Positions 23,320-31,903 of a stretch of 50,973 nt of DNA are shown in pieces. The position numbers and the translations under genes were made by a program. How positions within the stretch are numbered: position 1 is the stretch's first letter; each line of letters starts with the position of its first letter. The notes beneath the pieces are model-generated. The model worked only from the letters and a program-made list of their open reading frames with translations, was not told where the DNA came from and searched no databases. This DNA comes from an uncultured Nitrosomonas sp. (lineage in GTDB: Bacteria; Pseudomonadota; Gammaproteobacteria; Burkholderiales; Nitrosomonadaceae): NCBI GenBank assembly GCA_902826115.1, contig CADEDO010000013.1, positions 1 through 50,973 on the forward strand, in the 5' to 3' direction.

Positions 23320-25290
23320 ATGTCAACTATTGAATCAATTTTAAACGAAACGCGTATTTTTCAGCCTAGTCAAGAATTCATTCAACAAGCAAACCTTTCT
23401 GGCATGCAAGCATATCAGGCATTATGCGCAGAAGCTGAGCTGGATCATCAGGGTTTCTGGGCAAATCAGGCTAAAAAACTGATTGTTTGGCATAAACTAT
23501 TTTCTGAAGTTCTGAATGATAAAACGCCCCCATTCTACCAATGGTTCCGCGATGGTGAGTTAAATGTTTCTTACAACTGTCTTGATCGCCACTTGGCAAC
23601 GCAAGGCGACAAAGTCGCCATTATTTTTGAATCTGATGAAGGTGAGGTCATTCGATCAACCTATCGTGAACTTCATAGGCGTGTTTGTCAGTTTGCCAAT
23701 GCGCTGAAATCACAAAATATTAAAAAAGGCGATAGAGTTGTTATTTATATGCCAATGCGCATTGAGGCAGTGGTGGCTATGCAAGCCTGCGCACGCATCG
23801 GAGCCATTCATTCAGTGGTATTTGGCGGATTTTCAGCCAAGAGCTTGCACGAACGTATAGTGGATGCCAGTGCGGTTGCAATCATTACAGCGGACGAACA
23901 AGTTCGTGGAGGCAAACAAAATCCGCTTAAAGCGACGGTCGATGAAGCCATTCTTATGGGCAATATTCCTTCGGTTAAATCAGTCATTGTTTATCAACGC
24001 ACAGGAGCCGCAGTCCCTTTTAATCCGATGCGCGATGTCTGGTGGCATGAAATCACTCAAAATGCTAGCGCACAGTGCGAGCCTGAATGGGTCAATGCCG
24101 AGCATCCGCTGTTTACCTTATACACTTCCGGTTCCACGGGAAAGCCCAAGGGAGTGCAACATTCCAGCGCCGGCTATTTACTAGGCACTAAAGTAAGTAT
24201 GCAGTGGGTGTTTGATTACAAACCAGCGGATGTATTTTGGTGTACAGCCGATGTTGGTTGGATTACCGGCCACAGTTATGTCGCTTATGGCCCTCTGGCG
24301 ATGGGCGCTACTCAGATTATTTTTGAAGGAATTCCCACTTACCCGAATCCAGGTCGTTTCTGGGAAATCATTCAAAAACATCAAGTAACCACATTCTATA
24401 CCGCACCTACCGCAATTCGTTCATTGATCAAGCTGGGAGCCGATTTGCCCACGCAATACAATCTTTCTTCACTCAGATTATTAGGTTCTGTGGGGGAACC
24501 CATTAATCCAGAAGCTTGGATTTGGTTTTATGAAAAAGTTGGACAATCGCGTTGTCCAATTGTCGATACTTGGTGGCAAACCGAAACTGGTTGTCATATG
24601 ATTGCTCCCATGCCAGGGGCTGTCCCGCTCAAACCAGGCTCATGCACTTTCCCATTACCTGGAATTTCAGCCGCCATAGTGGATGAAGCCGGTCATGATG
24701 TTGAAAATGGTAAAGGTGGATTTTTAGTTATCAAGAAACCTTTTCCGTCACAAATACGAACACTCTGGGGTGATCCAGAACGCTTTAAGAAGACTTATTT
24801 TCCCGAAGATATTGGCAATGGTCACTATTACTTGGCAGGTGATTCAGCCTATCGTGACAATGAAGGCTATTTCTGGATTATGGGACGCATTGATGATGTG
24901 CTGAATGTATCAGGACATCGTTTGGGAACAATGGAAATTGAATCTGCCCTGGTAGCCAATCCACTCGTTGCAGAGGCAGCTGTCGTAGGCAAACCCCATG
25001 AAGTCAAAGGCGAAGCGGTGATAGCATTTGTCGTACTAAAAGGCCAATATCCGCAAGGTGAAGAAATTTTACGCCTGACTAACGATCTGCGTGATTGGGT
25101 AGCTAAAGAAATTGGTCCGATTGCCAAGCCTGACGAAATTCGTTTTGGTGAAAATCTACCGAAGACGCGATCAGGTAAAATAATGCGCCGCTTGCTGCGC
25201 ACTCTCGCCAAGGGTGAAGAGATCACTCAGGATATTTCTACTTTGGAAAATCCGGCCATTCTGGAGCAGTTAAAGAATCCCTCTAAATAA
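23320..25290 (+). CDS. acs: Acetyl-CoA synthetase (AMP-forming)
   Basis: Activates acetate to acetyl-CoA through acetyl-AMP in the cytoplasm. It has 656 residues (E. coli 652). The ATP-binding P-loop [11 protein letters not shown] is at 268-278, DTWWQTETG provides the adenylate motif, and the catalytic/acetylatable lysine K620 lies in RSGKIMRR, the site of Pat-type acetylation control in other bacteria. GGAG precedes the ATG. It is followed after 51 bases by a metallo-beta-lactamase-fold gene. In an autotrophic ammonia oxidiser it would salvage acetate; that context is inferred. Confidence 0.97.
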   Translation: MSTIESILNETRIFQPSQEFIQQANLSGMQAYQALCAEAELDHQGFWANQAKKLIVWHKLFSEVLNDKTPPFYQWFRDGELNVSYNCLDRHLATQGDKVAIIFESDEGEVIRSTYRELHRRVCQFANALKSQNIKKGDRVVIYMPMRIEAVVAMQACARIGAIHSVVFGGFSAKSLHERIVDASAVAIITADEQVRGGKQNPLKATVDEAILMGNIPSVKSVIVYQRTGAAVPFNPMRDVWWHEITQNASAQCEPEWVNAEHPLFTLYTSGSTGKPKGVQHSSAGYLLGTKVSMQWVFDYKPADVFWCTADVGWITGHSYVAYGPLAMGATQIIFEGIPTYPNPGRFWEIIQKHQVTTFYTAPTAIRSLIKLGADLPTQYNLSSLRLLGSVGEPINPEAWIWFYEKVGQSRCPIVDTWWQTETGCHMIAPMPGAVPLKPGSCTFPLPGISAAIVDEAGHDVENGKGGFLVIKKPFPSQIRTLWGDPERFKKTYFPEDIGNGHYYLAGDSAYRDNEGYFWIMGRIDDVLNVSGHRLGTMEIESALVANPLVAEAAVVGKPHEVKGEAVIAFVVLKGQYPQGEEILRLTNDLRDWVAKEIGPIAKPDEIRFGENLPKTRSGKIMRRLLRTLAKGEEITQDISTLENPAILEQLKNPSK

Positions 25291-25341
25291 TTTGGCTTGT
25301 TACCACCTTCGTTCAAGGTATTTGAATAACCTCGGAAAAAT

Positions 25342-26310
25342 ATGACATCATCACTTGTTACAGATTTTGAGCATGGCATCAGTGCGATTGATGCACAGTT
25401 TCATCGCCCCAATCGGGCAGCCATCCATCTGCTCGTTGAAAAGGGAATGGCTGCGTTGATTGACACCGGCACATCTTTTTCCATTCCCGGTGTCGTAGAG
25501 TCACTTCAGCAAAAAAATATTAAAACTAAGAATGTTGCTTACATTATATTGACTCATATCCATCTTGATCATGCCGGCGGGGCAAGTGAATGCATGCGGC
25601 ATTTTCCAAATGCAAAGCTGGTTGTGCATCCACGTGGCGCAAGTCATATGATCAATCCGGCGCGATTGATTGCCGGGGCAATGAGTGTTTACGGGGAAGC
25701 GGAATTTAAGCGCGTATATGGTGAGATTCATCCCATTGATGCTGACCGGATTATTGAGGCACCTGATGAAAGCCGTATTGACTTGAATGGACGTTCATTA
25801 TTGTTTCTCGATACACCGGGACATGCGCGTCATCATAATTGTATTTATGATGAACAAAGCCAATCCTTTTTCACCGGCGATACCTTCGGCGTTTCTTATC
25901 GAGAATTGGATGTGAATGGCTTAGAGTTTGTTTTTCCTACGACGACTCCCGTGCAATTCGATCCTGATGCTGCACATGCTTCGATTGATCGTATTATGCA
26001 ATTTCAACCACGCCATGCCTATCTTACGCACTATAGTCGTATAGGTAATTTGATTCATCATGCTAAAAATATGCACAATTTGATTGATGCACATGTGGAC
26101 ATTGCTCAACAGGCAAAAGCCAGCGGGGAAGAAAGACAAACCATTATCTCAACGGCTTTGCAAGCATTATTGCTGCAGAAAATATCCCAACATGGATGTC
26201 AATTGCCTCAAGTTGATATCATTAATTTACTGCGTTCTGACATTAAATTGAACACTCAAGGCTTAATTCATTGGCTCGATCAACCCACTGAGCGATTTAA
26301 ACGCCTATAG
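25342..26310 (+). CDS. MBL-fold metallohydrolase
   Basis: A 322-residue metallo-beta-lactamase superfamily protein. The two-metal motif is intact: THIHLDHAGG gives H72, H74, D76 and H77, then DTPGHARHH and FTGDTFG supply further ligands. After about residue 225 the chain becomes mostly helical and could cap the active site. The subfamily includes thioesterase/glyoxalase II-like hydrolases, but I cannot name a substrate. It lies 51 bases after acs on the same strand, so a role in acyl or thioester metabolism is conceivable but unproven. Confidence 0.85.
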   Translation: MTSSLVTDFEHGISAIDAQFHRPNRAAIHLLVEKGMAALIDTGTSFSIPGVVESLQQKNIKTKNVAYIILTHIHLDHAGGASECMRHFPNAKLVVHPRGASHMINPARLIAGAMSVYGEAEFKRVYGEIHPIDADRIIEAPDESRIDLNGRSLLFLDTPGHARHHNCIYDEQSQSFFTGDTFGVSYRELDVNGLEFVFPTTTPVQFDPDAAHASIDRIMQFQPRHAYLTHYSRIGNLIHHAKNMHNLIDAHVDIAQQAKASGEERQTIISTALQALLLQKISQHGCQLPQVDIINLLRSDIKLNTQGLIHWLDQPTERFKRL

Positions 26311-26377
26311 ATTGAACATTATCCATCTTTGTGTGGAAATAAATTTACGCACCGACCTGGAAGAACTCTTACAAAAG

Positions 26378-26403
26378 GGACTCACTACCTAAATAGTGAG
26401 TCC
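26378..26403. terminator. Hairpin between the MBL gene and the small membrane gene
   Basis: A perfect 10-bp stem, GGACTCACTA (26378-26387) with its complement at 26394-26403, loop of 6. On the minus strand it is followed by CTTTTGT, fitting a terminator for the 70-residue gene. On the plus strand the T-run is weak, though it may still end the acs/MBL transcript. Confidence 0.7.
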
Positions 26404-26427
26404 TACTAATTTTGAATCGGAATTTAG

Positions 26428-26640
26428 TTACACAGTCACTCGTCTTGAAGAGTGTTCCACTTTTGTTTTAGATTTGCCACGTATGAAAGTAATGAAAAGA
26501 TAACCCAGATAAGCAGCAAGAATAATATCTGAAATCACCCATCCCGCAACGGATTGTGGTAAATCAAAAATCGACATTATCCCCAAGAAAGTGCCACCAA
26601 GCACCATCGCTGAAATAATAAAAATTTGACTTGTACTCAT
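26428..26640 (-). CDS. Small two-helix membrane protein
   Basis: A 70-residue protein of unknown function. Two hydrophobic helices (about residues 5-24 and 33-54) are joined by a short loop with a conserved-looking FDLPQSVAGW, and the tail from about 54 is strongly basic (K, R, S, H), so by the positive-inside rule the C terminus should be cytoplasmic. A strong AAAAGGAG ribosome site 8 bases before the ATG and a terminator hairpin beyond the stop support a real gene. Its upstream gap is full of operator-like repeats (11-bp array and Fur-like boxes), which suggests tight regulation. Confidence 0.75.
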   Translation of the reverse strand: MSTSQIFIISAMVLGGTFLGIMSIFDLPQSVAGWVISDIILAAYLGYLFITFIRGKSKTKVEHSSRRVTV

Positions 26641-26708
26641 AAGAATCTCCTTTTTATGAAAATGAATCGTTGTTGTTTATGATGTGTTGAAACTATAAGA
26701 TATAAAAC

Positions 26709-26752
26709 TTCACAAAAAGTTCACACATTATTCACAAAATACTCACAATTGA
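26709..26752. promoter_or_regulatory. Four 11-bp direct repeats (TTCACA-type array)
   Basis: Four consecutive 11-base units start at 26709, 26720, 26731 and 26742: TTCACA in the first three and CTCACA in the fourth, each followed by five AT-rich bases. Exact 11-bp phasing of a TTCACA-like core is the pattern bound by PhoB/PhoP/OmpR-type winged-helix response regulators. The array starts 69 bases upstream of the small membrane gene (minus) and ends 156 bases before dinB (plus). The regulator and the target are inferred. Confidence 0.6.
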
Positions 26753-26766
26753 ATTGAATAAAACAA

Positions 26767-26781
26767 TGCGAATCATTCTGA
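26767..26781. promoter_or_regulatory. Fur-box-like site 1
   Basis: TGCGAATCATTCTGA fits the Fur 7-1-7 pattern TGATAATnATTATCA at 10 of 14 fixed positions, and the G/C variant TGAGAATnATTCTCA at 12 of 14. It shares the 13-base sequence GAATCATTCTGAT with site 2, 59 bases away. Fur binding is inferred. Confidence 0.4.
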
Positions 26782-26825
26782 TATTTTATTAACATATTGA
26801 TATATATGTAATATAAATGAATTCC

Positions 26826-26840
26826 AGAGAATCATTCTGA
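26826..26840. promoter_or_regulatory. Fur-box-like site 2
   Basis: AGAGAATCATTCTGA has a perfect 5-1-5 core (AGAAT-C-ATTCT) and matches the G/C Fur variant TGAGAATnATTCTCA at 12 of 14 fixed positions. It lies 68 bases before the dinB start. Two near-identical sites in one short gap are unlikely to be chance in such AT-rich DNA, but binding is untested. Confidence 0.4.
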
Positions 26841-26908
26841 TGATTAAATAATGTGTAATTTTTGAGCTATGCGATAAAATTTCACCGAAAATGGAAATCA
26901 GATAAATA

Positions 26909-28075
26909 ATGAGCGCTCAATCACGACGCATCGCCCATTTGGATATGGATGCTTTCTATGCATCCGTTGAGCTTCTTCGCTATCCAGAATTACATGGTTT
27001 GCCGGTTGTCATTGGCGGACGAGCTGAACACAAACCAACAATACAAACGGATGGCAGTAAACATTTCTTCAAGTTACGTGAATATTCAGGCCGCGGCGTA
27101 ATTACTACCGCCACTTATGAAGCGCGTGCAATCGGTGTTTTTTCCGCAATGAGTGTCATGAAAGCTGCTCAATTAGCGCCTGATGCCATTCTACTTCCGG
27201 TCGATTTTGAAGCCTATCGCCACTATTCGCGCTTATTCAAGGCGGCTGTTGCCAGCATTACCACTCAGATAGAAGATTCTGGCATTGATGAAATTTATAT
27301 CGATTTGAGCAATTTACCTGGTGACACTCTAACGCTGGCGAAGCGCATCAAACAGGTAGTAAAAGATGCCACCGGACTTTCTTGTTCCATTGGCATTACG
27401 CCCAATAAATTATTGTCGAAAATCTGCTCCGATTTGGAGAAACCCGACGGACTGACTATTCTTGGCATAGCGGATATTCAAGATCGGATATGGCCCTTAT
27501 CCGTACGTAAGATCAACGGCATCGGCCCTAAGGCAACTCAAAAACTGGCATCATTAGGAATTACAACCATTGCTGAATTAGCACAAGCGGAACCAAGTTT
27601 TCTGCAAATTCACTTCGGACGCAGTTATGCAGCTTGGCTATATGAGGCATCGCATGGAATCGATCACCGGCCGGTAATTACTCATGCAGAACCCAAATCC
27701 ATCAGTCGCGAAACTACTTTTGAACAAGACCTTCATCCACGTCGAGATCGTTCTGCTTTATCAGAAGCATTCACAACATTGTGCGTGCAAGTTGCAGAAG
27801 ATTTAAATAGTAAAGGTTATGTAGGGCGCACCATTAGCATCAAATTACGGTTCGAGGACTTTCATACAGTAACGCGAGATTTCACGTTACCGGCACACAC
27901 TGCAGATTCTGCAGTGATCCGCCGCGCCGCAGGGGAATGTTTGCGACGGGTAGCATTGAAGAAAAAACTTCGATTACTCGGTGTAAAAGTCAGCACACTT
28001 GCCTCCGTTCGGTGTGTAAATGAAAGCGAAGCTTCGCTACAGAGAGAATTACCACTGCACATTGATTACTTCTAA
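26909..28075 (+). CDS. dinB: DNA polymerase IV (Y family)
   Basis: Translesion polymerase, 388 residues. Catalytic acidic residues are D12 (HLDMDAFYASVE) and D127-E128 (GIDEIYID). The helix-hairpin-helix/thumb (about 190-220) and the little-finger domain follow. Compared with E. coli DinB there is an insertion of about 21 residues (roughly 39-60) between the IGG turn and GRGVITTATYEAR; I recall the same insertion in other betaproteobacterial DinB proteins, so it marks a subfamily. The C terminus ends with a short LPLHIDYF tail that could be a sliding-clamp-type contact. No LexA box is evident upstream. Confidence 0.93.
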   Translation: MSAQSRRIAHLDMDAFYASVELLRYPELHGLPVVIGGRAEHKPTIQTDGSKHFFKLREYSGRGVITTATYEARAIGVFSAMSVMKAAQLAPDAILLPVDFEAYRHYSRLFKAAVASITTQIEDSGIDEIYIDLSNLPGDTLTLAKRIKQVVKDATGLSCSIGITPNKLLSKICSDLEKPDGLTILGIADIQDRIWPLSVRKINGIGPKATQKLASLGITTIAELAQAEPSFLQIHFGRSYAAWLYEASHGIDHRPVITHAEPKSISRETTFEQDLHPRRDRSALSEAFTTLCVQVAEDLNSKGYVGRTISIKLRFEDFHTVTRDFTLPAHTADSAVIRRAAGECLRRVALKKKLRLLGVKVSTLASVRCVNESEASLQRELPLHIDYF

Positions 28076-28080
28076 ACATG

Positions 28081-28127
28081 GAATCAGTGATAGTTAAAGC
28101 GCTTTACACAGTCTTTTGCACTGATTC
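28081..28127. promoter_or_regulatory. Nested palindromes upstream of the Old Yellow Enzyme gene
   Basis: GAATCAGTG (28081-28089) pairs perfectly with 28119-28127, and inside lies the perfect 12-bp palindrome TAAAGCGCTTTA (28095-28106). The central AAGCGCTT is typical of LacI-family operators. It starts 6 bases after dinB and ends 53 bases before the next gene. It could be an operator or a dinB 3' hairpin; it lacks a T-run. Confidence 0.4.
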
Positions 28128-28179
28128 ATTGTGATCTACGCTAAAATCATATGTATTCAATTCTAAGAGACTTCAATCC

Positions 28180-29253
28180 ATGACATCATTGTTTGCCCCC
28201 TTACAACTGGGTGCATTGACTCTCCCCAATCGGGTCTTGCTGGCCCCGCTAACTCGTTGTCGAGCCAATGCTGAGCATACCCCAACTGCTTTAATGACCG
28301 AATACTATGTGCAGAGGGCCAGTGCAGGATTGATTATTGCCGAAGCCACGATGGCAATCGAAGGTCACTCGGCTTTCTGGATGGAGCCAGGCATCTATTC
28401 CACTGACCAGATTGCCGGTTGGAAACAGATTACTGATGCTGTGCATGCTTCCGGTGGCAGGATTTTTCTCCAAATCTGGCATGGCGGAAGGGCTTGTCAC
28501 CCACTGCTCAACGGCGGCGCCCAACCGGTTGCACCCAGTCCCATTGCTATTACCAATAATGACGTGCGCACCCCTGAAGGTAAAAAACCCTATGTCATTC
28601 CCAGAGAGCTGCGTGATGATGAATTACCTGGCATTATTGCCGGCTTTAAAAAAGCCGCCGAGAATGCCCAAGTCGCAGGTTTTGATGGAATTGAAATCCA
28701 TGGCGCAAATGGTTATTTGCTGGATGAATTTTTGCGTGATGGCGCCAATAAACGTACTGGTTCTTATGGAGGTTCTTTTGAGAATCGAGCTCGTTTGATG
28801 CTCGAAGTGCTCGAAGCAGTTGGCTCAGTCTGGGGTAGCGAGCGCGTTGGCTTACGCATTTCCCCGCTTAATAGCTACAACAGCATGACGGATAGCGATC
28901 CGATTGGCTTGTCCATATGGCTTGCAAGTCGGCTTAATGAATTAAATCTTGCTTATTTGCATGTCGTACGCGGTGATCTTTTGCAGCAGCAAAATGGAGA
29001 TATTCTCACACCCATTCGTCAGCATTATCAAGGCATTCTCATCGGTAATATGCGTTATACGCCGGATGAAGCCAATCAAGCCATTGCAGAGAATAAGATC
29101 GATGCCGTTGCTTTCGGTGTAAGCTTTCTGGCGAATCCCGATTTGCCGGCACGCATTCAAGCCAATGCGCCTCTAAATTTACCTAAGCCAGCAACTTTCT
29201 ATACTCAAGGATCAAAAGGGTATACGGACTACCCTAAATGGAATCCATCATGA
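28180..29253 (+). CDS. Old Yellow Enzyme family alkene reductase
   Basis: A 357-residue FMN-dependent NAD(P)H:flavin oxidoreductase of the NemA/OYE type, which reduces activated C=C bonds, nitro compounds or nitrate esters. Visible parts are the opening LFAPLQLGALTLPNRVLLAPLTRCR, WHGGRACHP, the substrate-activating His/Asn pair in EIHGANGYLLDEFLRDGANKRT-like sequence, SYGGSFENRARL, and the FMN phosphate region near IGNMRYTPDEA. Its stop overlaps the lipocalin start (ATGA), so the two are translationally linked. The physiological substrate is unknown. Confidence 0.92.
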   Translation: MTSLFAPLQLGALTLPNRVLLAPLTRCRANAEHTPTALMTEYYVQRASAGLIIAEATMAIEGHSAFWMEPGIYSTDQIAGWKQITDAVHASGGRIFLQIWHGGRACHPLLNGGAQPVAPSPIAITNNDVRTPEGKKPYVIPRELRDDELPGIIAGFKKAAENAQVAGFDGIEIHGANGYLLDEFLRDGANKRTGSYGGSFENRARLMLEVLEAVGSVWGSERVGLRISPLNSYNSMTDSDPIGLSIWLASRLNELNLAYLHVVRGDLLQQQNGDILTPIRQHYQGILIGNMRYTPDEANQAIAENKIDAVAFGVSFLANPDLPARIQANAPLNLPKPATFYTQGSKGYTDYPKWNPS

Positions 29254-29801
29254 TCACCGGCAACTCTCAATTGATGTATAGATTATTGATCATTCCAATT
29301 ATCTTTTTCTTGAGCGGGTGCCTGACGATACCTCAAGATATTAAACCCGTCAGGGATTTCGAATTAGATAAGTATTTGGGTAAATGGCATGAAATTGCCA
29401 GACTCGATCATTCATTTGAACGTGGTCTGGATAGTGTGACCGCCGAATACTCATTACGTAATGACGGTGGCGTCAAAGTTATTAACAAAGGCTTCTCTGC
29501 CACAGAAAACAAATGGAAACAAGCAGAAGGCAAAGCATATTTTGCTCGGCATGCAGAAGAAGGTTATCTGAAGGTTTCTTTTTTCGGCCCATTTTATGGG
29601 TCGTATATCGTGTTTGAACTGGATAAAGAAAATTATCAATATGCTTTTATAACCAGCTATGACAAATCATTTCTTTGGCTTCTGGCAAGAACACCGACAG
29701 TTAGCAATGAACTGATTGAACAATTTATTAAATCATCTAAGGCACTGGGATTTAAAACAGATGAATTAATATTCGATAAACTGAACAAATACAATCCATG
29801 A
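29250..29801 (+). CDS. Lipocalin family lipoprotein (Blc-like)
   Basis: An outer-membrane-type lipoprotein with a lipocalin barrel, similar to bacterial Blc. Starting at 29250 (ATGA overlap with the upstream gene) gives 183 residues; a second ATG at 29274 would give a compact signal peptide, and one at 29238 is also in frame. The lipobox FLSGC places the lipidated cysteine at residue 24. The lipocalin signature KYLGKWHEIARLDHSFERGL, then SFFGPFYGSYIVFELD, and the ITSYDKSFLWLLARTP segment are clear. Blc proteins bind fatty acids or lysophospholipids; here the gene is coupled to a reductase. Confidence 0.88.
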   Translation: MITGNSQLMYRLLIIPIIFFLSGCLTIPQDIKPVRDFELDKYLGKWHEIARLDHSFERGLDSVTAEYSLRNDGGVKVINKGFSATENKWKQAEGKAYFARHAEEGYLKVSFFGPFYGSYIVFELDKENYQYAFITSYDKSFLWLLARTPTVSNELIEQFIKSSKALGFKTDELIFDKLNKYNP

Positions 29802-30005
29802 TTTAAATAGGGAAATGCAATATTCTCCGCATTGAATCCAATCTATAGTTTTTTTATAGAGTAAAACTCCTAAAGTTTGCAATGTTATTGACGACATGTT
29901 TCTGATCTATTGATAAGCATTAAGCTTTCACACTGCATCGGCTTAACGATTAATAGAGAAATGTATCGCAATTAATTGGTTTTTCATCTCTTTCCGGAGC
30001 ACTTT

Positions 30006-30572
30006 ATGAAAAAAAATATATTCTCGACGGTATGTGCAGCCTCATTATTTACTGTAAGCATGTCATCAGCGCTTGCTGACAAAATAGCCGTTGTAGAGGA
30101 TTTAATATTTATCGCCCAAAACACTATCGTCGTGAAAAACGTTTCGAATGGATTAGTCAATCAATGCTTAGCAAATCCTTTGCTAGACATTCAAGGCAAT
30201 CCGGTTGTCAATGCAACCGATGTCGTTATTAAAGGCAACAATGCCATTGTCACCAAATCATCGTTTGATGAAAATGGCGCGCCAGTCATTGATGCTGCTA
30301 TTGTTGATATTTCCAATTGCTTAAATTCGCAGGCGGCTCTTCCCGTTGCTGAATGTATTTCTACCGTTGATCTGAATGAAGGCTTGCTGATTATTCCCTG
30401 TGTCAAAGTTGGTCAAGATGTCGTGACTGTGCACATGGAACAGCGAGGAAATTCATCCAATTGGGAAGTAAAGTTTTATGGAACCAATACAAAATTTTCC
30501 CGCGACGATGATTCTGGTGATGATGATAATGACGATGAAAGTGATGGCGATAACGATAAAAAGCGTCAGTAA
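30006..30572 (+). CDS. Secreted protein with aspartate-rich tail, unknown function
   Basis: The ATG at 30006 follows CCGGAG and gives 188 residues beginning with a signal peptide (cleavage after SALA, residue 24). The mature protein has four cysteines (in NQCLAN, SNCLNS, AECIST and IPCVKV), room for two disulfides, and alternating short strands. The last 23 residues are almost all D, N, S, G and E before a KKRQ end, which suggests metal (calcium) binding or a charged surface tail. I recognise no family. It is monocistronic and ends at a terminator. A start at 29976 would add 10 residues ahead of the signal and is less likely. Confidence 0.7.
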   Translation: MKKNIFSTVCAASLFTVSMSSALADKIAVVEDLIFIAQNTIVVKNVSNGLVNQCLANPLLDIQGNPVVNATDVVIKGNNAIVTKSSFDENGAPVIDAAIVDISNCLNSQAALPVAECISTVDLNEGLLIIPCVKVGQDVVTVHMEQRGNSSNWEVKFYGTNTKFSRDDDSGDDDNDDESDGDNDKKRQ

Positions 30573-30639
30573 TTGAACTGATCAGTCAATGGAGTGGGGC
30601 TTATTAGGTGACAATGCAGCTTCATCCTCCTGAATGGAT

Positions 30640-30678
30640 AGCCCATTTAACGATTCAATCATCATTAAATGGGCTTTT
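30640..30678 (+). terminator. Intrinsic terminator after the acidic secreted protein
   Basis: An 11-bp perfect stem, AGCCCATTTAA (30640-30650) with its complement at 30665-30675, loop of 14, followed by TTTTCTT on the plus strand. There is no T-run on the other strand, so it serves the plus-strand gene. Confidence 0.75.
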
Positions 30679-30703
30679 CTTAGTTACTTTACAATCAAGG
30701 TAA

Positions 30704-31903
30704 TCACTCTGTGCGCAAAGCATCGACTGGATTTAGCTTTGCCGCACGCATTGCCGGTACCACACCGGCAGCCAGACCGATCAAAACCGATAAGCACAAT
30801 GCCCCCAGCACATAATCCCAGGGTATATTAACAGGCAAGCTACTGACGAGAAGTTTTAGCAGCCATGCGATACTGGTTCCAATGATCAATCCTGCTAATC
30901 CACCAATGGTGGAAAGTGCAATGGATTCCAGTAAAAACAGAATACCGATACGCGCGCGCGTGGCGCCTAGCGCCGCAAGCAAGCCTATTTCCGATATTCG
31001 TTCTGACACCGCAATATGCATCAGTGTAACCATCCCCACGGCACCTACCAGCAATGAAATTCCTCCCAACGCCGCAACCGCGAATTTCAGCACATTGAGT
31101 ACAGTCGATAGCGTGCTGAGCATCTGTTTTTGCGGTGTAATGGTGAAATCTTCACGCCCATGCCGCGCAACCAGAATGCGCTGGATGTCTTCCACTACGG
31201 CCTGTATGGGTGCATCCGGCAGGTAAGAGAAATTAATTTCCATCATCCCTTGCCGATTGAATACCTCTAAAGCTCGGGTCGTCGGCATAAAGACCGTGTC
31301 ATCCAGATCAAAACCTAATACTTGACCTTTGGAAGCCATTACACCAATGATCCGGAAGCGCGAACCGCCCACTTGCAATAGCGCACCCAGTGGATTCGTG
31401 TCACCAAACAATTCCGTACGCACTTTTGCACCCAATACTACATAGGCTCTTGGATTCCTCGGATCGTCATCCGGCAAGAATTGTCCTATCTCGACCTGCA
31501 TGTTAAAAGCCCTGGCAAAATCAGGTCCCTGGCCGTATGCAGTGACTCGTCGACTACGGCCCTGAGCGCGTATTTCAGCATTTCCGACCACATTTGCATT
31601 AGTATACTGCGCATAGCGGCTTTGCTTTAGTGCCATGGCATCTTCGATGGTCAGTAGTCGCGCGCTGCCGATCGCACCCAACGAACCGCCATGCGTGTTG
31701 ATTTTTCCGGGAGTTATATTGACGATATTAGTGCCGAACTGCGTAAACTCCGACAACACGAAGCGTTGTACGCCATCCCCAATCGACGTCAGTAAAACGA
31801 CCGCTGCAATACCGATGGCAATACCTGATGCAGATAAAATAGTGCGCAGACGATGCGCTGTCAATGAGCGAAAGGCAAAGTGAAAGGTATCGAAGGTGTT
31901 CAT
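30704..31903 (-). CDS. MacB-like ABC transporter permease, second copy
   Basis: A 399-residue FtsX/MacB-type permease. The start at 31903 overlaps the stop of the upstream permease as ATGA; the longer frame would intrude 111 bases. One N-terminal helix (about 17-40, with GIAIGIAAVVLL) is followed by a large periplasmic domain, then three C-terminal helices (about 270-390) ending in PAMRAAKLNPVDALRTE, the classic FtsX-type end. It is paralogous to the next gene, and the two permeases would form a heterodimer with the ATPase. It is the last gene of the operon. Confidence 0.9.
   Translation of the reverse strand: MNTFDTFHFAFRSLTAHRLRTILSASGIAIGIAAVVLLTSIGDGVQRFVLSEFTQFGTNIVNITPGKINTHGGSLGAIGSARLLTIEDAMALKQSRYAQYTNANVVGNAEIRAQGRSRRVTAYGQGPDFARAFNMQVEIGQFLPDDDPRNPRAYVVLGAKVRTELFGDTNPLGALLQVGGSRFRIIGVMASKGQVLGFDLDDTVFMPTTRALEVFNRQGMMEINFSYLPDAPIQAVVEDIQRILVARHGREDFTITPQKQMLSTLSTVLNVLKFAVAALGGISLLVGAVGMVTLMHIAVSERISEIGLLAALGATRARIGILFLLESIALSTIGGLAGLIIGTSIAWLLKLLVSSLPVNIPWDYVLGALCLSVLIGLAAGVVPAMRAAKLNPVDALRTE

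Noticed and set aside
29845..29870. Small hairpin TCTATA/TATAGA in the gap after the lipocalin gene
   Set aside because: The 6-bp all-AT stem is too weak for a terminator and such pairs are expected by chance in AT-rich gaps.
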